64,000 nucleotides of DNA from Flavobacterium sp. (GTDB taxonomy: Bacteria; Bacteroidota; Bacteroidia; Flavobacteriales; Flavobacteriaceae): positions 1 to 64,000 of the forward strand of contig JADBYA010000030.1 of NCBI GenBank assembly GCA_020403245.1, read 5' to 3'. The notes beneath the pieces are model-generated. The model searched no databases and was not told the DNA's origin. It worked only from the letters and a program-made list of their open reading frames with translations. The translations under genes were made by a program, and so were the position numbers. Below, in pieces: positions 50,967 to 60,354 of the stretch (positions within the stretch are counted from its first letter, which is position 1; each line of letters starts with the position of its first letter).

Positions 50967-51545
50967 ATGAAAAAATTACACTATACAGTTCTGATAACAA
51001 TTGCCATTTTAGTATCTAATTGCGACACCAATGATGATGGTTTCTACAATAATGTATTTATAGATGTTCCTAATTTAGTCACTATTGAAACTCCAACTGC
51101 AACGTATTCTGTTGGTCAAAAGTTATATGTTTCTTCTCAATTTCCTAGAATCTTGAATGATGGTGCACTTATAGATATTTTTCAAACTACAGGAGCAAAT
51201 GAATTTGTATTTTCCTATGTTATAGAAAAACAAATCAATGCAACAGATTGGGAACTAGTAACTGTAAATGACAGTCAGTTAGACATAGTAAAAGGAAATG
51301 CTCAAAATGGTTCATATGTATATGCTATTTGTGAATATAACACCGTATCAGGTCTCTATGAATACCGCGTTGGGTTTCCATTATTATCAACAGGAATCTA
51401 TCGTATGAGTTTTGGTTATAATAGTGACTCTGTAAGTTCAGTCGAATTGCGTTCATTGAGTCCAGCTACACGCTTAATACTCAACATTAATTCAACAATT
51501 ACTGGGCTTGATGGAAATGGTTTTTATAACTTTACAGTAAACTAA
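50967..51545 (+). CDS. Hypothetical lipoprotein
   Basis: A 192-residue lipoprotein with a good lipobox (ILVSNC, Cys at residue 19). The mature part is beta-rich and unmarked: TIETPTATYSVGQKLYVSSQFPR, IDIFQTTGANEFVFSYVIEKQ, LVTVNDSQLDIVKGNAQNGSYVYAICEYN (shown in part) and GIYRMSFGYNSDSVSSVELRSLS. No family recognised. It lies 11 bp after an outer-membrane barrel gene, so it may be an accessory lipoprotein of it. It is convergent with ung. Confidence 0.72.
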   Translation: MKKLHYTVLITIAILVSNCDTNDDGFYNNVFIDVPNLVTIETPTATYSVGQKLYVSSQFPRILNDGALIDIFQTTGANEFVFSYVIEKQINATDWELVTVNDSQLDIVKGNAQNGSYVYAICEYNTVSGLYEYRVGFPLLSTGIYRMSFGYNSDSVSSVELRSLSPATRLILNINSTITGLDGNGFYNFTVN

Positions 51546-51546
51546 A

Positions 51547-52212
51547 TTACCATTTAATTTCTTTTTTTCCAAGCCATTTTAAGTAATCATTTGTTTTACT
51601 AAAATGTTGGTTCCCAAACCAAAACCCACGATTAGCACTTAATGGTGATGGATGTCCGGTTTCTAAAACATGATGTTTAGTTCTGTCAATGTTTTTGCCT
51701 TTCTTTTTGGCAAATCCACCCCAAAGTAAAAATACCACGTTCTCTTTTTCTTCCGAAATTTTCCGTATAACAGCGTCGGTAAATGTCTCCCAACCCTGAT
51801 TTTGATGACTACCCGCTTCACTTTCTCTAACCGTTAAAGTTGCATTGAGCAATAAAACACCTTGATTAGCCCAACGTTCTAAATTACCCGAATTTGGAAA
51901 TGGTAAATCCAAATCTCTCTGAATTTCTTTAAAAATATTTATTAAAGAAGGTGGAAAAGAAATGCCTTCATTCACCGAAAAACACAATCCGTTGGCCTGA
52001 CCTAAACCATGATACGGATCTTGACCAATGATGACCACTTTTACTGCATCAAACGGACAATGATTAAAGGCGGAAAAAATAGTATCTGCTTTTGGAAAAC
52101 AACTATATGTTGCATATTCCAATTTCAAAAATGAAATAAGTTCTTGAAAATAAGATTTTTCAAATTCATTTTTTAGTACATCATGCCAAGAAAAATGTAA
52201 TTGAATTAACAT
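51547..52212 (-). CDS. ung: Uracil-DNA glycosylase (family 1)
   Basis: A 221-residue enzyme when started at the ATG of MLIQLHFSWHDV. A longer frame nine codons upstream overlaps its -7 box. VVIIGQDPYHGLGQANGLCFSV carries the catalytic Asp and water-activating site (given as VVIIGQDPYHGLGQANG and LCFSV). LLLNATLTVRESEAGSH and the leucine loop GHPSPLSANRGF complete the family-1 set. It removes uracil from DNA. It shares an 84-bp divergent promoter region with mutS2. Confidence 0.95.
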   Translation of the reverse strand: MLIQLHFSWHDVLKNEFEKSYFQELISFLKLEYATYSCFPKADTIFSAFNHCPFDAVKVVIIGQDPYHGLGQANGLCFSVNEGISFPPSLINIFKEIQRDLDLPFPNSGNLERWANQGVLLLNATLTVRESEAGSHQNQGWETFTDAVIRKISEEKENVVFLLWGGFAKKKGKNIDRTKHHVLETGHPSPLSANRGFWFGNQHFSKTNDYLKWLGKKEIKW

Positions 52213-52227
52213 CTCATAAAATTTTAT

Positions 52228-52235
52228 CAAAAATA
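52228..52235 (-). promoter_or_regulatory. -7 promoter box for ung
   Basis: TATTTTTG on the minus strand matches TAnnTTTG, 15 nt before the chosen ATG and downstream of the alternative longer start. Confidence 0.6.
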
Positions 52236-52269
52236 ACATTTTCTATAACAATATGGAAGGCAACCTTTG

Positions 52270-52277
52270 TAACTTTG
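52270..52277 (+). promoter_or_regulatory. -7 promoter box for mutS2
   Basis: TAACTTTG matches TAnnTTTG, 19 nt before the ATG at 52297. It lies back to back with the ung promoter in a compact divergent region. Confidence 0.6.
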
Positions 52278-52296
52278 AACCATAGATACTAATTTG

Positions 52297-54465
52297 ATGA
52301 TATCGATTACCACTAAAACATTACAAGACTTAGAGTTTAACACCGTTTTGCAAACCGTTTCAGATGCATGTAACACTGAAATAGGAAAACAAAAAGCATT
52401 AGAAATCGTTCCATTTAACAACAAGGAAAATCTAATGAATGCCTTGCTACAAACTTCGGAATATCTCTCCTCTTTTACCAATAACAATGCCATCCCCAAT
52501 CACGGATTTGATAATATAACTAACGATATAAAATTTCTTGCTATTGAAGATAGTTTCTTAGAAGTAAGTAGTTTTAGAAAAATTGCTACACTTTCGGAAA
52601 CAGTAAATGTACTTTTAGTTTTCTTAAAAAAGTTCCATGATTATTATCCAAAACTAAACGAAAGAGCAACTCAAGTAGAGTATACAAAATACATCATTCA
52701 AAAAATTGATGAGATTGTCGATAAATATGGCGAGATTAAAGACAATGCTTCACCAGATTTAATTAACATTCGCAGGGATATGAGTTTGGTTCGTGGCAAG
52801 GTCAATCAAAGCTTTGGACAAGCCATGAGTCAATATAATTCATTGGGATATTTAGATGAAATTAAAGAAAGTTTTGTTGAAAATCGGAGGGTTTTAGCTG
52901 TATTAGCAATGTACCGACGAAAAGTAAAAGGTTCAATTCTAGGAAGTTCCAAGACCGGAAGTATTGCCTATATCGAACCCGAAGCAACATTGCGTTATTC
53001 AAGAGAATTGAGTAATTTGGAATATGAAGAACGAGAAGAAATAACCCGAATTCTAAAGAAATTATCGAATGATATCCGACCCTTTCTAGAATTATTAAAA
53101 CAGTATCAAGAGTTTCTTAGTGATATTGATGTAGTGGCCGCCAAAGCCAAATATGCCCGTAAAATCAATGCAGTATTACCCACTATTACAAACGAAAAGG
53201 AATTGTATTTTAGAGATGCCTTCCATCCTATTTTGTATTTAAATAATCTAGAAAAAAAAGAAAAAACTTATCCGCAAACCATTGAATTAAACAATGAAAA
53301 TCGAATTATTGTCATCTCTGGACCCAATGCAGGTGGAAAAACAATCTCTTTAAAAACGGTTGGCTTACTACAATTGATGCTACAATGTGGTCTATTAATT
53401 CCAGTTCATGAACGCAGTAAAACGTTTTTATTTGACCGAATTTTAACCGATATTGGCGATAATCAATCGATAGAAAATCATTTGAGCACTTATAGCTATC
53501 GATTGAAAAACATGAATTACTTTTTAAAAAAATGCAATGCCAAAACCTTATTCTTAATTGATGAATTTGGAACAGGTTCCGACCCTGAATTGGGTGGTGC
53601 TTTGGCAGAAATTTTTCTGGAGGAGTTTTATCATCGAGAAGCTTATGGTATCATCACTACACATTATTCTAATTTAAAGATATTAGCCAACGAATTACCC
53701 TTTGCCAGTAATGCCAATATGCTTTTTGATGAAAAGTCTTTGGAACCCATGTATAAACTGATTTTAGGTCAAGCCGGAAGTTCTTTCACTTTTGAAGTGG
53801 CACAAAAAAATGGCATTCCTTATGGATTAATCAATCGAGCCAAAAAGAAAATAGAAGTTGGAAAAGTGCGTTTTGACAAAACAATTGCCACCCTTCAAAA
53901 AGAGCGTACAAAACTCGAAAAAACGTCACAAACATTAAAGGAAGAAGAAAGTAAAGCGCGTGAGGAAGGAAAAAAGATGGTAACGATAAATTCTAAAATA
54001 CAAGAAAAATTAGAACGGTATCAAGAATTGTATGATGCGAATCAGCGTTTGATTTATATGGGACAAAAGATTGATGATATTGCGGAGAAATATTTTAATA
54101 ATAAAGACAAAAAAGTGTTGATTGGAGAGTTTTTAAAAATTGTTGAAATAGAAAACTCTAAGCGCAAAAAAGCAACTGCTAAAGAACGAGTTGAAAAAGA
54201 AATCATCAAAAAGAAAGTGATTGAGGAAGTTCACGTTAAAGTTGAAGAAATTAGAGAAGTCAAAAAAGAAAAGAAAATAAAAGCACAAAAAATAGAATCT
54301 GAAAAACCAAAAATAATTTTGAAAGTGGGCGACCGCGTTAGAATGTTTGATGGTAAAGCCGTGGGAACAATCGATAAAATTGAAAAGAACAAAGCCGTGG
54401 TCAACTATGGCGTGTTTACTTCAAAAGTAAACCTTGAACAACTAGAATTTGTCCAAGCCAAATAA
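52297..54465 (+). CDS. mutS2: MutS2 family protein without Smr nuclease domain
   Basis: A 722-residue protein. The N-terminal helical clamp region (1-320; TLQDLEFNTVLQTVSDACNTEIG-like start) precedes an ATPase domain with Walker A VISGPNAGGKTISLKT (about residue 345). The Walker B and signature are LFLIDEFGTGSDPELGGALAEIFLEEF (in parts LFLIDEFGTGSDPELG, ALAEIFLEEF). TTHYSNLKILANE and NANMLFDE follow, then a coiled coil (about 520-600) and a lysine/glutamate-rich stretch. It ends in a KOW/SH3-like module (VGDRVRMFDGKAVGTIDKIEKNKAVVNYG, shown in part). The C-terminal Smr domain usual in MutS2 is absent. Role may be ribosome or recombination quality control. Confidence 0.92.
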   Translation: MISITTKTLQDLEFNTVLQTVSDACNTEIGKQKALEIVPFNNKENLMNALLQTSEYLSSFTNNNAIPNHGFDNITNDIKFLAIEDSFLEVSSFRKIATLSETVNVLLVFLKKFHDYYPKLNERATQVEYTKYIIQKIDEIVDKYGEIKDNASPDLINIRRDMSLVRGKVNQSFGQAMSQYNSLGYLDEIKESFVENRRVLAVLAMYRRKVKGSILGSSKTGSIAYIEPEATLRYSRELSNLEYEEREEITRILKKLSNDIRPFLELLKQYQEFLSDIDVVAAKAKYARKINAVLPTITNEKELYFRDAFHPILYLNNLEKKEKTYPQTIELNNENRIIVISGPNAGGKTISLKTVGLLQLMLQCGLLIPVHERSKTFLFDRILTDIGDNQSIENHLSTYSYRLKNMNYFLKKCNAKTLFLIDEFGTGSDPELGGALAEIFLEEFYHREAYGIITTHYSNLKILANELPFASNANMLFDEKSLEPMYKLILGQAGSSFTFEVAQKNGIPYGLINRAKKKIEVGKVRFDKTIATLQKERTKLEKTSQTLKEEESKAREEGKKMVTINSKIQEKLERYQELYDANQRLIYMGQKIDDIAEKYFNNKDKKVLIGEFLKIVEIENSKRKKATAKERVEKEIIKKKVIEEVHVKVEEIREVKKEKKIKAQKIESEKPKIILKVGDRVRMFDGKAVGTIDKIEKNKAVVNYGVFTSKVNLEQLEFVQAK

Positions 54466-54557
54466 TTCATTTTTTGAACATAACTACTAAATCCTTAAAG
54501 TCGATTTTTTTGTTTTTCAGTCTTTCAGTCTGCCAAGTTGAGAAAAATATTTTTTGT

Positions 54558-54592
54558 CACAAATTAGCACGAATTAATTTGTGTAATTTGTG
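54558..54592. repeat. CACAAATTAGCACGAATT near-palindrome
   Basis: The left part 54558-54575 and right part 54576-54592 are near-perfect inverted copies of each other. CACGAATT-type repeats of this kind are a recurrent intergenic motif in Flavobacteriia (inference from sequence style). Confidence 0.55.
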
Positions 54593-54676
54593 CCAAATTT
54601 TTTAAATGCTAAAAAGGAAATGCACTAAAATTGAATAGTCTTAATTGTTTTTGTGACCAATAAATTCAGCATCAAT

Positions 54677-55099
54677 ATGGAAATTTCAGATTTACCAAAA
54701 GACAAAAAAATTATTCTCTTTGATGGGGTTTGCAATCTATGCAATGCGTCTGTTCAATACGTAATTAAACATGATGAAAAAGATGTGTTTCGATTTGTGT
54801 CACTGCAATCGGAATTGGCTCAAAAAATTCTGAAACATATCGGAATAGCTGATAAAAACATCGATAGTATTGTTTTGTATCAACCCGGAATTGCATATTA
54901 TTATAAATCAACTGCTATAATTGAAATCACAAAATCACTTCAAGGATTTTTTAATTATGGCCTATTATTTAGGATATTGCCAACACCATTACGAGATATA
55001 GTTTATGATTATATCGCAAAAAACCGATATCAATGGTATGGTAAAAAAGAGAGTTGTATGATACCCACACCCGAATTGAAAGCGAAATTTTTAGCATAA
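54677..55099 (+). CDS. DCC-family thiol-disulfide oxidoreductase
   Basis: A 140-residue protein started at the ATG of MEISDLPKDKKII. An in-frame GTG eight codons upstream is possible. IILFDGVCNLCNASVQYVIKHD carries the DxxCxxC motif of the DUF393/DCC family (in parts IILFDGVCNLCNAS, VQYVIKHD). FRFVSLQSELAQKIL, STAIIEITKSL and YDYIAKNRYQWYGKKESC follow in family order. These proteins have a thioredoxin-like fold. The substrate is unknown. The gene is followed by a strong terminator. Confidence 0.9.
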   Translation: MEISDLPKDKKIILFDGVCNLCNASVQYVIKHDEKDVFRFVSLQSELAQKILKHIGIADKNIDSIVLYQPGIAYYYKSTAIIEITKSLQGFFNYGLLFRILPTPLRDIVYDYIAKNRYQWYGKKESCMIPTPELKAKFLA

Positions 55100-55101
55100 A
55101 A

Positions 55102-55125
55102 AAAGCCATCATTGCTGATGGCTTT
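55102..55125. terminator. Bidirectional terminator
   Basis: AAAGCCATC and GATGGCTTT form a perfect 9-bp stem with a 6-nt loop, between the DCC gene and the convergent T9SS protein gene. Confidence 0.9.
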
Positions 55126-55145
55126 CTAGTTATAAAAACTATCAA

Positions 55146-56204
55146 CTATTGTTTAACAATCTTTTTTGTTGCTGTACCTTGATCTGTTGTTATTCTCATC
55201 ATGTAAACTCCAGAGGATAAATCTGAAATAGTAATATCAACGTTAGACAAATTATCTAAAGGAATAGATTTAATTATTCTACCATTGATATCAAACATTT
55301 CAACATTATTAATAGAAGAGTTTGATGTACTTGAAATAGAAACTAAATTAGTTGCTGGATTTGGAAAAACAGAAAAATCTTCATCATTTGCAATCTGATT
55401 AAGCCCTAATAATGTATCGGTGCTTGATGCTTTAACTTGCAAATTATCCATAACCATGGTAGATGATGATAAATTAGGTGCGGCAGTTGTGTTTCCTGAA
55501 AAAGAAATAAAATCAATTTCATCGGGATCTGTTCCAGTTGCACTACCATTAAGGGTTAAACCAGGTTCAGCAATTCCAGGTCCTTTAATTCTAACTTGTC
55601 CAGTTGTTTTATTATAGGAAACACCTATTCTGCTCCATGTACTTGCTGGTAGTTGTATACCAGGAGCTGCGGCTAATGAATAATTATAATTTCCAACAGG
55701 GTTTCCAGTTGGAGTTGAATAAGCCACTAAAAATAGTTCTCGTGTTGCAGCTCTTACGTTAAAACCAGCAACTACATTTCCTGCAGCATTAAAGATATAT
55801 GCCCCAAATGTATTTCTACTAGTACTTGTTCCATCACCTGGATTAATATCTAATTCCAATTCGATAATATTATTTGTAGTTGTTCTACTTGCCCAAATCG
55901 TTGAAAAACCACTTTGCCACAAATAACGGCTGCCCTTGTCACCATCTGGACCTTCTAGTTGCAAACCTAAACTGGCATTACCGCCAGAAACAATCTGTGC
56001 ATTGGAAACATCTGCATTTGTTGAAGTTGTAGGAGCAGTACCATTATTCGCAAAAAACAAATAATTACCCTGCCCAGGAACTGTTCCAGTAATTTCTGTA
56101 GAAATATTACCTACAGTCAACGCATTAAAACTTTCTGATTGTAATACTTGAGCATAAACAAATGATGATGATGCAATTAATAATAAAAGTAAATTTTTTT
56201 TCAT
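55146..56204 (-). CDS. Secreted protein with T9SS type A sorting domain
   Basis: A 352-residue protein, starting at the ATG of MKKNLLLLLIASSS. The longer TTG start ten codons upstream lies inside the -7 box. The signal peptide ends at VYAQ. A beta-rich passenger with a jelly-roll look runs to about residue 265, including LWQSGFSTIWASRTTTNNIIELELDINPGDG (in part), VRIKGPGIAEPG and TMVMDNLQVKAS. A C-terminal type A sorting domain follows: VFPNPATNLVSISS, VEMFDINGRIIKSI, ISDLSSGVYMMRI, KKIVKQ. It should be exported by the type IX system and attached to the surface. Function unknown. Confidence 0.88.
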   Translation of the reverse strand: MKKNLLLLLIASSSFVYAQVLQSESFNALTVGNISTEITGTVPGQGNYLFFANNGTAPTTSTNADVSNAQIVSGGNASLGLQLEGPDGDKGSRYLWQSGFSTIWASRTTTNNIIELELDINPGDGTSTSRNTFGAYIFNAAGNVVAGFNVRAATRELFLVAYSTPTGNPVGNYNYSLAAAPGIQLPASTWSRIGVSYNKTTGQVRIKGPGIAEPGLTLNGSATGTDPDEIDFISFSGNTTAAPNLSSSTMVMDNLQVKASSTDTLLGLNQIANDEDFSVFPNPATNLVSISSTSNSSINNVEMFDINGRIIKSIPLDNLSNVDITISDLSSGVYMMRITTDQGTATKKIVKQ

Positions 56205-56231
56205 AAGTTCTTGTTTTTTTAGTTTAAAGTT

Positions 56232-56239
56232 CAAAAGTA
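56232..56239 (-). promoter_or_regulatory. -7 promoter box for the T9SS sorting-domain gene
   Basis: TACTTTTG on the minus strand matches TAnnTTTG, 27 nt before the ATG. It overlaps the false TTG start at 56234. Confidence 0.65.
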
Positions 56240-56266
56240 ATAAAGTATTTAAAATCTTTTACATTT

Positions 56267-57523
56267 TTAACTATCTTTTTCCCATTTACCTACCACTGAA
56301 GTTGCTAATGCATTTCCTAAAACATTAGTAGCACTTCGAAACATATCACAAAAATGATCTATAGGTAAAATTAAAGCAATACCTTCAATAGGTATTTTAA
56401 ACATCCCACAGGTGGCAGCAACAACTACCAAACTAGCCCTTGGAACACCTGCAATGCCTTTACTGGTAAGCATTAAAACTAGTAACATGGTCATTTGAGT
56501 CCCAAAATCCAGATGAACACCATAAGCTTGAGCAATAAAAATACTGGCAAACGTCATATACATCATACTTCCATCAAGATTGAATGAGTAACCTAATGGC
56601 AACATAAAAGATACTATTTTGTCTTTTACACCAAATCGTTCTAACTCTTCTGTTAGCTTAGGAAAAACGGCTTCTGAACTGGTAGTGCCAAAAGCTATTA
56701 TTAATGGACTGACAATTCTTTTTAATAAAGTGTTCATATGACTTTTGAGAAAAATATATCCCACTAACAATAGCACAAGCCATAGTGAGGAAATTCCAAT
56801 CAAAAAAGAACCAAAAAATTTAGCATAAGTAATTAATAATTCTTCCAAATTTCGAATGGCAAAAACACCAGCGATAGCTCCAAAAACTCCGATAGGAGCA
56901 AATTTCATCACATAATTTACCATTTTCAAAATGATATGTGATGTCTTATCCAAAGCATTGACCACTGGCTTGGCATGATCACCAATAGAAGCGGCAGCTA
57001 ATCCAAAGAAAATGGAAAAAATTACAATTTGCAAAATCTCATTGGTTGCCATTGCTTCGACTATGCTTTTTGGAATAATGTGTTCAATAAAATTTTGTGC
57101 CGAAAAACTTTGTGTTTTATCTGTAACTTCTGCGGCGGTAGAGGCATCAATGTCTGATAATTGCAACCCTGCTCCAGGTTGTAAAAGATTGACCCAAAAC
57201 ATTCCTATCAACAAAGAAATCAATGAAGCAGTAAAAAACCAACCCAATGCCTTTCCTCCTATTCTTCCCACGGCTTTTATATCGCCCAATTTTGCAATTC
57301 CTACTACCAAAGTGGTAAAAACCAAAGGCGATATTATCATTTGCACTAATCGAATAAAAATAGTAGCTAGCATTTTTATGTAGCCGCTGAACTCCTTAGC
57401 AGCTGCTTCCGAATAATTATTATGAACAAAAATTCCAATGATACCACCAATAACCATGGCAATAAGAATTTGAACAGTAAGATTGGAGAAAATAGATTTC
57501 TTTTGAGTTTGGAGAGAATTCAT
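56267..57523 (-). CDS. Dicarboxylate/amino acid:cation symporter (DAACS/GltP type)
   Basis: A 418-residue glutamate-transporter homologue. It has eight membrane helices and two hairpins. FIRLVQMIISPLVFTTLVVGIA (in parts FIRLVQMIISPL, VFTTLVVGIA), the serine-rich hairpin IIAFGTTSSEAVFPKL and the NLDGSMMYMTFASIFIAQ block of TM7 (NLDGSMM is the family NMDGT-like motif) and GIAGVPRASLVVVAATC of hairpin 2 are all present. It takes up C4-dicarboxylates or acidic amino acids with protons or sodium. Fumarate or maleate could be relevant to the gentisate pathway, but the gene is 34 kb away and no link is shown. Confidence 0.94.
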   Translation of the reverse strand: MNSLQTQKKSIFSNLTVQILIAMVIGGIIGIFVHNNYSEAAAKEFSGYIKMLATIFIRLVQMIISPLVFTTLVVGIAKLGDIKAVGRIGGKALGWFFTASLISLLIGMFWVNLLQPGAGLQLSDIDASTAAEVTDKTQSFSAQNFIEHIIPKSIVEAMATNEILQIVIFSIFFGLAAASIGDHAKPVVNALDKTSHIILKMVNYVMKFAPIGVFGAIAGVFAIRNLEELLITYAKFFGSFLIGISSLWLVLLLVGYIFLKSHMNTLLKRIVSPLIIAFGTTSSEAVFPKLTEELERFGVKDKIVSFMLPLGYSFNLDGSMMYMTFASIFIAQAYGVHLDFGTQMTMLLVLMLTSKGIAGVPRASLVVVAATCGMFKIPIEGIALILPIDHFCDMFRSATNVLGNALATSVVGKWEKDS

Positions 57524-57602
57524 ATTTTTTAGTTTTCAGTATCCGTTTTCAGCATCATTTCATCAGTAATTACTACTGCATAATGTGACTGCAAAATATA
57601 TA

Positions 57603-58667
57603 CTATTTTTGATATGTTTTGTTAAGTAGATAAAAATCGGCTAAAACCAAAGCGGCCATCGCTTCGATAATTGGAACTGCACGAGGAACAACACATGGAT
57701 CGTGGCGACCTTTACCTTGTTTTTCAATTATTACGTTTTGATTGGTTAATACTTCTTGTTTTTGAATTATTGTTGCCACTGGTTTGAATGCTACTCTAAA
57801 ATAAATATCCATTCCATTAGAAATACCGCCTTGTATTCCTCCCGAAAGGTTCGTTTTCGTGGTGCCATCTTCGTTATATAAATCATTATGTTCGCTTCCT
57901 TTCATTGTGGCACCGCAAAATCCGCTTCCCAATTCAAATCCTTTCACCGCATTGATAGAAAGCATGGCTTTTCCTAATTCGGCATGGAGTTTGTCAAAAA
58001 CAGGTTCACCTAAACCTATAGGAACATTTTGTAAAACACAGGTTATGGTTCCTCCCACAGTATCGCCTTGTTTTTTGATTTCCTTGATATAGTTTTCCAT
58101 TTTTTCAGCTGTCGGCATATCGGGACAACGAACAGCATTACTTTCAGTTAATGAAAAATCTAACTCTTGATACGGTTTATCTATAAAAATTTCTCCAACT
58201 GAAGAAACAAACGCATTGATTTTTATTTCTGGTACCACTTGTTTTGCAATGGCTCCAGCCACCACTCTACATACAGTTTCTCGGGCTGAACTTCTTCCGC
58301 CACCACGATAATCTCTTACGCCATACTTTTTTTCATACACATAATCGGCATGACTGGGACGATAGGAATCTTTAATATGTGAGTAATCATCTGATTTTTG
58401 ATTGGTATTGGGAATGATAAAACCTATTGGAGTTCCGGTTGTTTTACCTTCAAAAACACCCGAAAGAAACTGGACTTCATCTTCTTCTTTTCTTTGGGTA
58501 ACTATCGAAGATTGACCAGGTTTTCTTCGTTGCATTTCGTTGCGAATGGAATCAAAATTTAGCATAATTCCAGCTGGACAACCATCTATAATTCCACCTA
58601 AAGCATCTCCATGGGATTCTCCAAAAGTGGTCAATCTAAAAAGTGTTCCATAACTATTTCCAGCCAT
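57603..58667 (-). CDS. aroC: Chorismate synthase
   Basis: A 354-residue enzyme. The N-terminal [31 protein letters not shown] is the first signature (in parts [24 protein letters not shown]). [29 protein letters not shown] binds FMN and substrate ([29 protein letters not shown]). [25 protein letters not shown] is the C-terminal block (in part). It converts EPSP to chorismate with reduced FMN. With pabB in the same window, chorismate feeds folate synthesis, though the two are not linked. Confidence 0.96.
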   Translation of the reverse strand: MAGNSYGTLFRLTTFGESHGDALGGIIDGCPAGIMLNFDSIRNEMQRRKPGQSSIVTQRKEEDEVQFLSGVFEGKTTGTPIGFIIPNTNQKSDDYSHIKDSYRPSHADYVYEKKYGVRDYRGGGRSSARETVCRVVAGAIAKQVVPEIKINAFVSSVGEIFIDKPYQELDFSLTESNAVRCPDMPTAEKMENYIKEIKKQGDTVGGTITCVLQNVPIGLGEPVFDKLHAELGKAMLSINAVKGFELGSGFCGATMKGSEHNDLYNEDGTTKTNLSGGIQGGISNGMDIYFRVAFKPVATIIQKQEVLTNQNVIIEKQGKGRHDPCVVPRAVPIIEAMAALVLADFYLLNKTYQK

Positions 58668-58683
58668 GATAATGTGTTTTAAA

Positions 58684-58691
58684 CAAATATA
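58684..58691 (-). promoter_or_regulatory. -7 promoter box for aroC
   Basis: TATATTTG on the minus strand matches TAnnTTTG, 16 nt before the ATG. Confidence 0.6.
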
Positions 58692-58726
58692 CTATTTTAG
58701 AATAAAGTAAAAATTGGAAATGCTAT

Positions 58727-59158
58727 TTATTTTATAATAATTGGCTTTTTGGAATTGATTTTTACCACGCAATAAGGATAAATATAATTTGTTTGAATAG
58801 AAGGATTCGCTTCAACAGTGGCGGGTTTGATTTCTTTTATAGTTACAATAATATTGCTATCTGTTTCTGCTACTTTATCAATTATGATATTATAATTTCC
58901 TTCGGGTAATGGTCCCATATTTAAGATAACAAAATTGCATTTTTGAATGTCATCTGTTTTAATTTTCTTCTTCAAATTGGGATCAGAAAAAAGCATTTTA
59001 ATTTCGTTTGGTTCGTTTAAAATTTCATAAAACTTTATATTGGCGCCACCATCATTGCTGAAACTTAACACTTCGTATAATGTATTTTCTACCACACTTT
59101 TTGTGGTTGAACATGAAAATAAAAGTAAAGCTGTAAAAAATATGATTAATCTCTTCAT
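58727..59158 (-). CDS. Small lipoprotein, possibly PrcB_C-like
   Basis: A 143-residue lipoprotein (LLLFSC, Cys at residue 16). The mature part contains NFVILNMGPLPEGNYNIIIDKVAE and ITIKEIKPA-like blocks then NYIYPYCVVKI. This pattern resembles the PrcB C-terminal domain (strand, G-x-x-P-x-G-x-Y, then a YPYxVVKI strand), a weak match by eye. Its ATG overlaps the bshA stop (ATGA), so it is in the same transcript and its product is an envelope protein of unknown function. Confidence 0.72.
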   Translation of the reverse strand: MKRLIIFFTALLLFSCSTTKSVVENTLYEVLSFSNDGGANIKFYEILNEPNEIKMLFSDPNLKKKIKTDDIQKCNFVILNMGPLPEGNYNIIIDKVAETDSNIIVTIKEIKPATVEANPSIQTNYIYPYCVVKINSKKPIIIK

Positions 59159-60288
59159 TTGGAATCTTGTATAGCTTTTAAATATAAGTTTTCGTATAAT
59201 GGAAGAATGTTTTTTATATCAAATTGTTTGGCAATATCTAAAGCATTTTCTTTAAACTTTGTCAACGTTTTATTGTCCGAAAGAATTCTAATTGCATTTT
59301 CTGCCATGCTATCGACATCACCCACATTGCTAAGATAACCCGAAACGCCATCAAAATTCACCTCAGGCAAACCTCCTGAATTACTAGATATGACAGGAAC
59401 ACTCCAAGCCATTGCCTCGAGAGCAGCTAGTCCAAAACTTTCGGTTTCTGAGGGTAGAAGAAATAAATCAGAAAAGGACAATATTTGATCTATCTCATGG
59501 CTGTTGCCAAAGAAAATGACCTTGTCTTGAATGCCTAATTCGATACAAAGTTGTTCTGCTTTTGCTTTTTCGGGACCATCGCCTACCATCATCAATTTGG
59601 CAGGAATTTCTTGTTGGATTTTATAGAAAATCTTAATAATATCGGGAATGCGTTTTACTTTTCTAAAATTACTGATGTGAGTCACAATTCGCTCTTCCTT
59701 TTTTGCCATGACAGAACGTTGGCAGGAAATTAAACTCTCATTTCTTATTTTGTCTAATTCAATAAAATTAGGTATAACGTGTATGTCTTTTTTGATATTA
59801 AAGAGTTTATAAGTATCGTCTTTTAAGCTTTGGGAAACGGAAGTCACCACATCGGATTTATTAATACTGAAACTCACCGCAGTTTTGTAAAATGGATGAT
59901 TTCCCACTAATGTAATATCGGTACCATGAAGGGTGGTTACCATAGGAATTATTATTCCTTCGTCTTTCAACATTTGCTTTGCCATATACCCCGCATAGGC
60001 ATGTGGAATGGCATAATGCACATGTAACAATTCTATTTTATAGAGTTTAACCATATCAACCAACTTGCTAGACAATGCCAATTCATAGGGTTGATAGTGG
60101 AACAGAGGATATTCGGGGACGTTTACTTCGTGGTAGTGCACATTTGGGTTGAGCAATGCCAAGCGCACAGGTTGTCGGTAGGTTATGAAATGAATTTCGT
60201 GACCGCGATGCGCTAATTCTAATCCTAATTCTGTGGCCACTACACCACTTCCACCAAAAGTGGGATAGCAAACTATGGCAATTTTCAT
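59155..60288 (-). CDS. bshA: N-acetyl-alpha-D-glucosaminyl L-malate synthase
   Basis: A 377-residue GT4 glycosyltransferase. KIAIVCYPTFGGSGVVATELGLELAHRGHEIHFI is the BshA-specific N-terminus (in parts KIAIVCYPTFGGSGVV, ATELGLELAHRGHE). LHVHYAIPHAYAGYMAKQML and VTTLHGTDITLVGNHP follow. HISNFRKVKRIPDIIKIF and FLLPSETESFGLAALEAMAWSVPVISS are the nucleotide-sugar blocks (shown in part). It makes GlcNAc-malate, the first step of bacillithiol synthesis. It carries a small lipoprotein gene behind it with a 4-bp overlap. Confidence 0.96.
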   Translation of the reverse strand: MKIAIVCYPTFGGSGVVATELGLELAHRGHEIHFITYRQPVRLALLNPNVHYHEVNVPEYPLFHYQPYELALSSKLVDMVKLYKIELLHVHYAIPHAYAGYMAKQMLKDEGIIIPMVTTLHGTDITLVGNHPFYKTAVSFSINKSDVVTSVSQSLKDDTYKLFNIKKDIHVIPNFIELDKIRNESLISCQRSVMAKKEERIVTHISNFRKVKRIPDIIKIFYKIQQEIPAKLMMVGDGPEKAKAEQLCIELGIQDKVIFFGNSHEIDQILSFSDLFLLPSETESFGLAALEAMAWSVPVISSNSGGLPEVNFDGVSGYLSNVGDVDSMAENAIRILSDNKTLTKFKENALDIAKQFDIKNILPLYENLYLKAIQDSK

Positions 60289-60354
60289 GATATTTTTTTG
60301 TTGCTACGAATTTAAGGAAAATAGAAACGAAAACCTTTAAATCAATGTTAAAGA

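Noticed and set aside
50967..52212. A shared operon of the lipoprotein gene and ung
   Set aside because: They are convergent, on opposite strands, and end one base apart.
56267..57523. DAACS transporter as part of the gentisate pathway
   Set aside because: Fumarate or maleate transport would be attractive, but the gene is more than 34 kb from the cluster and has its own context. No sequence link was found.
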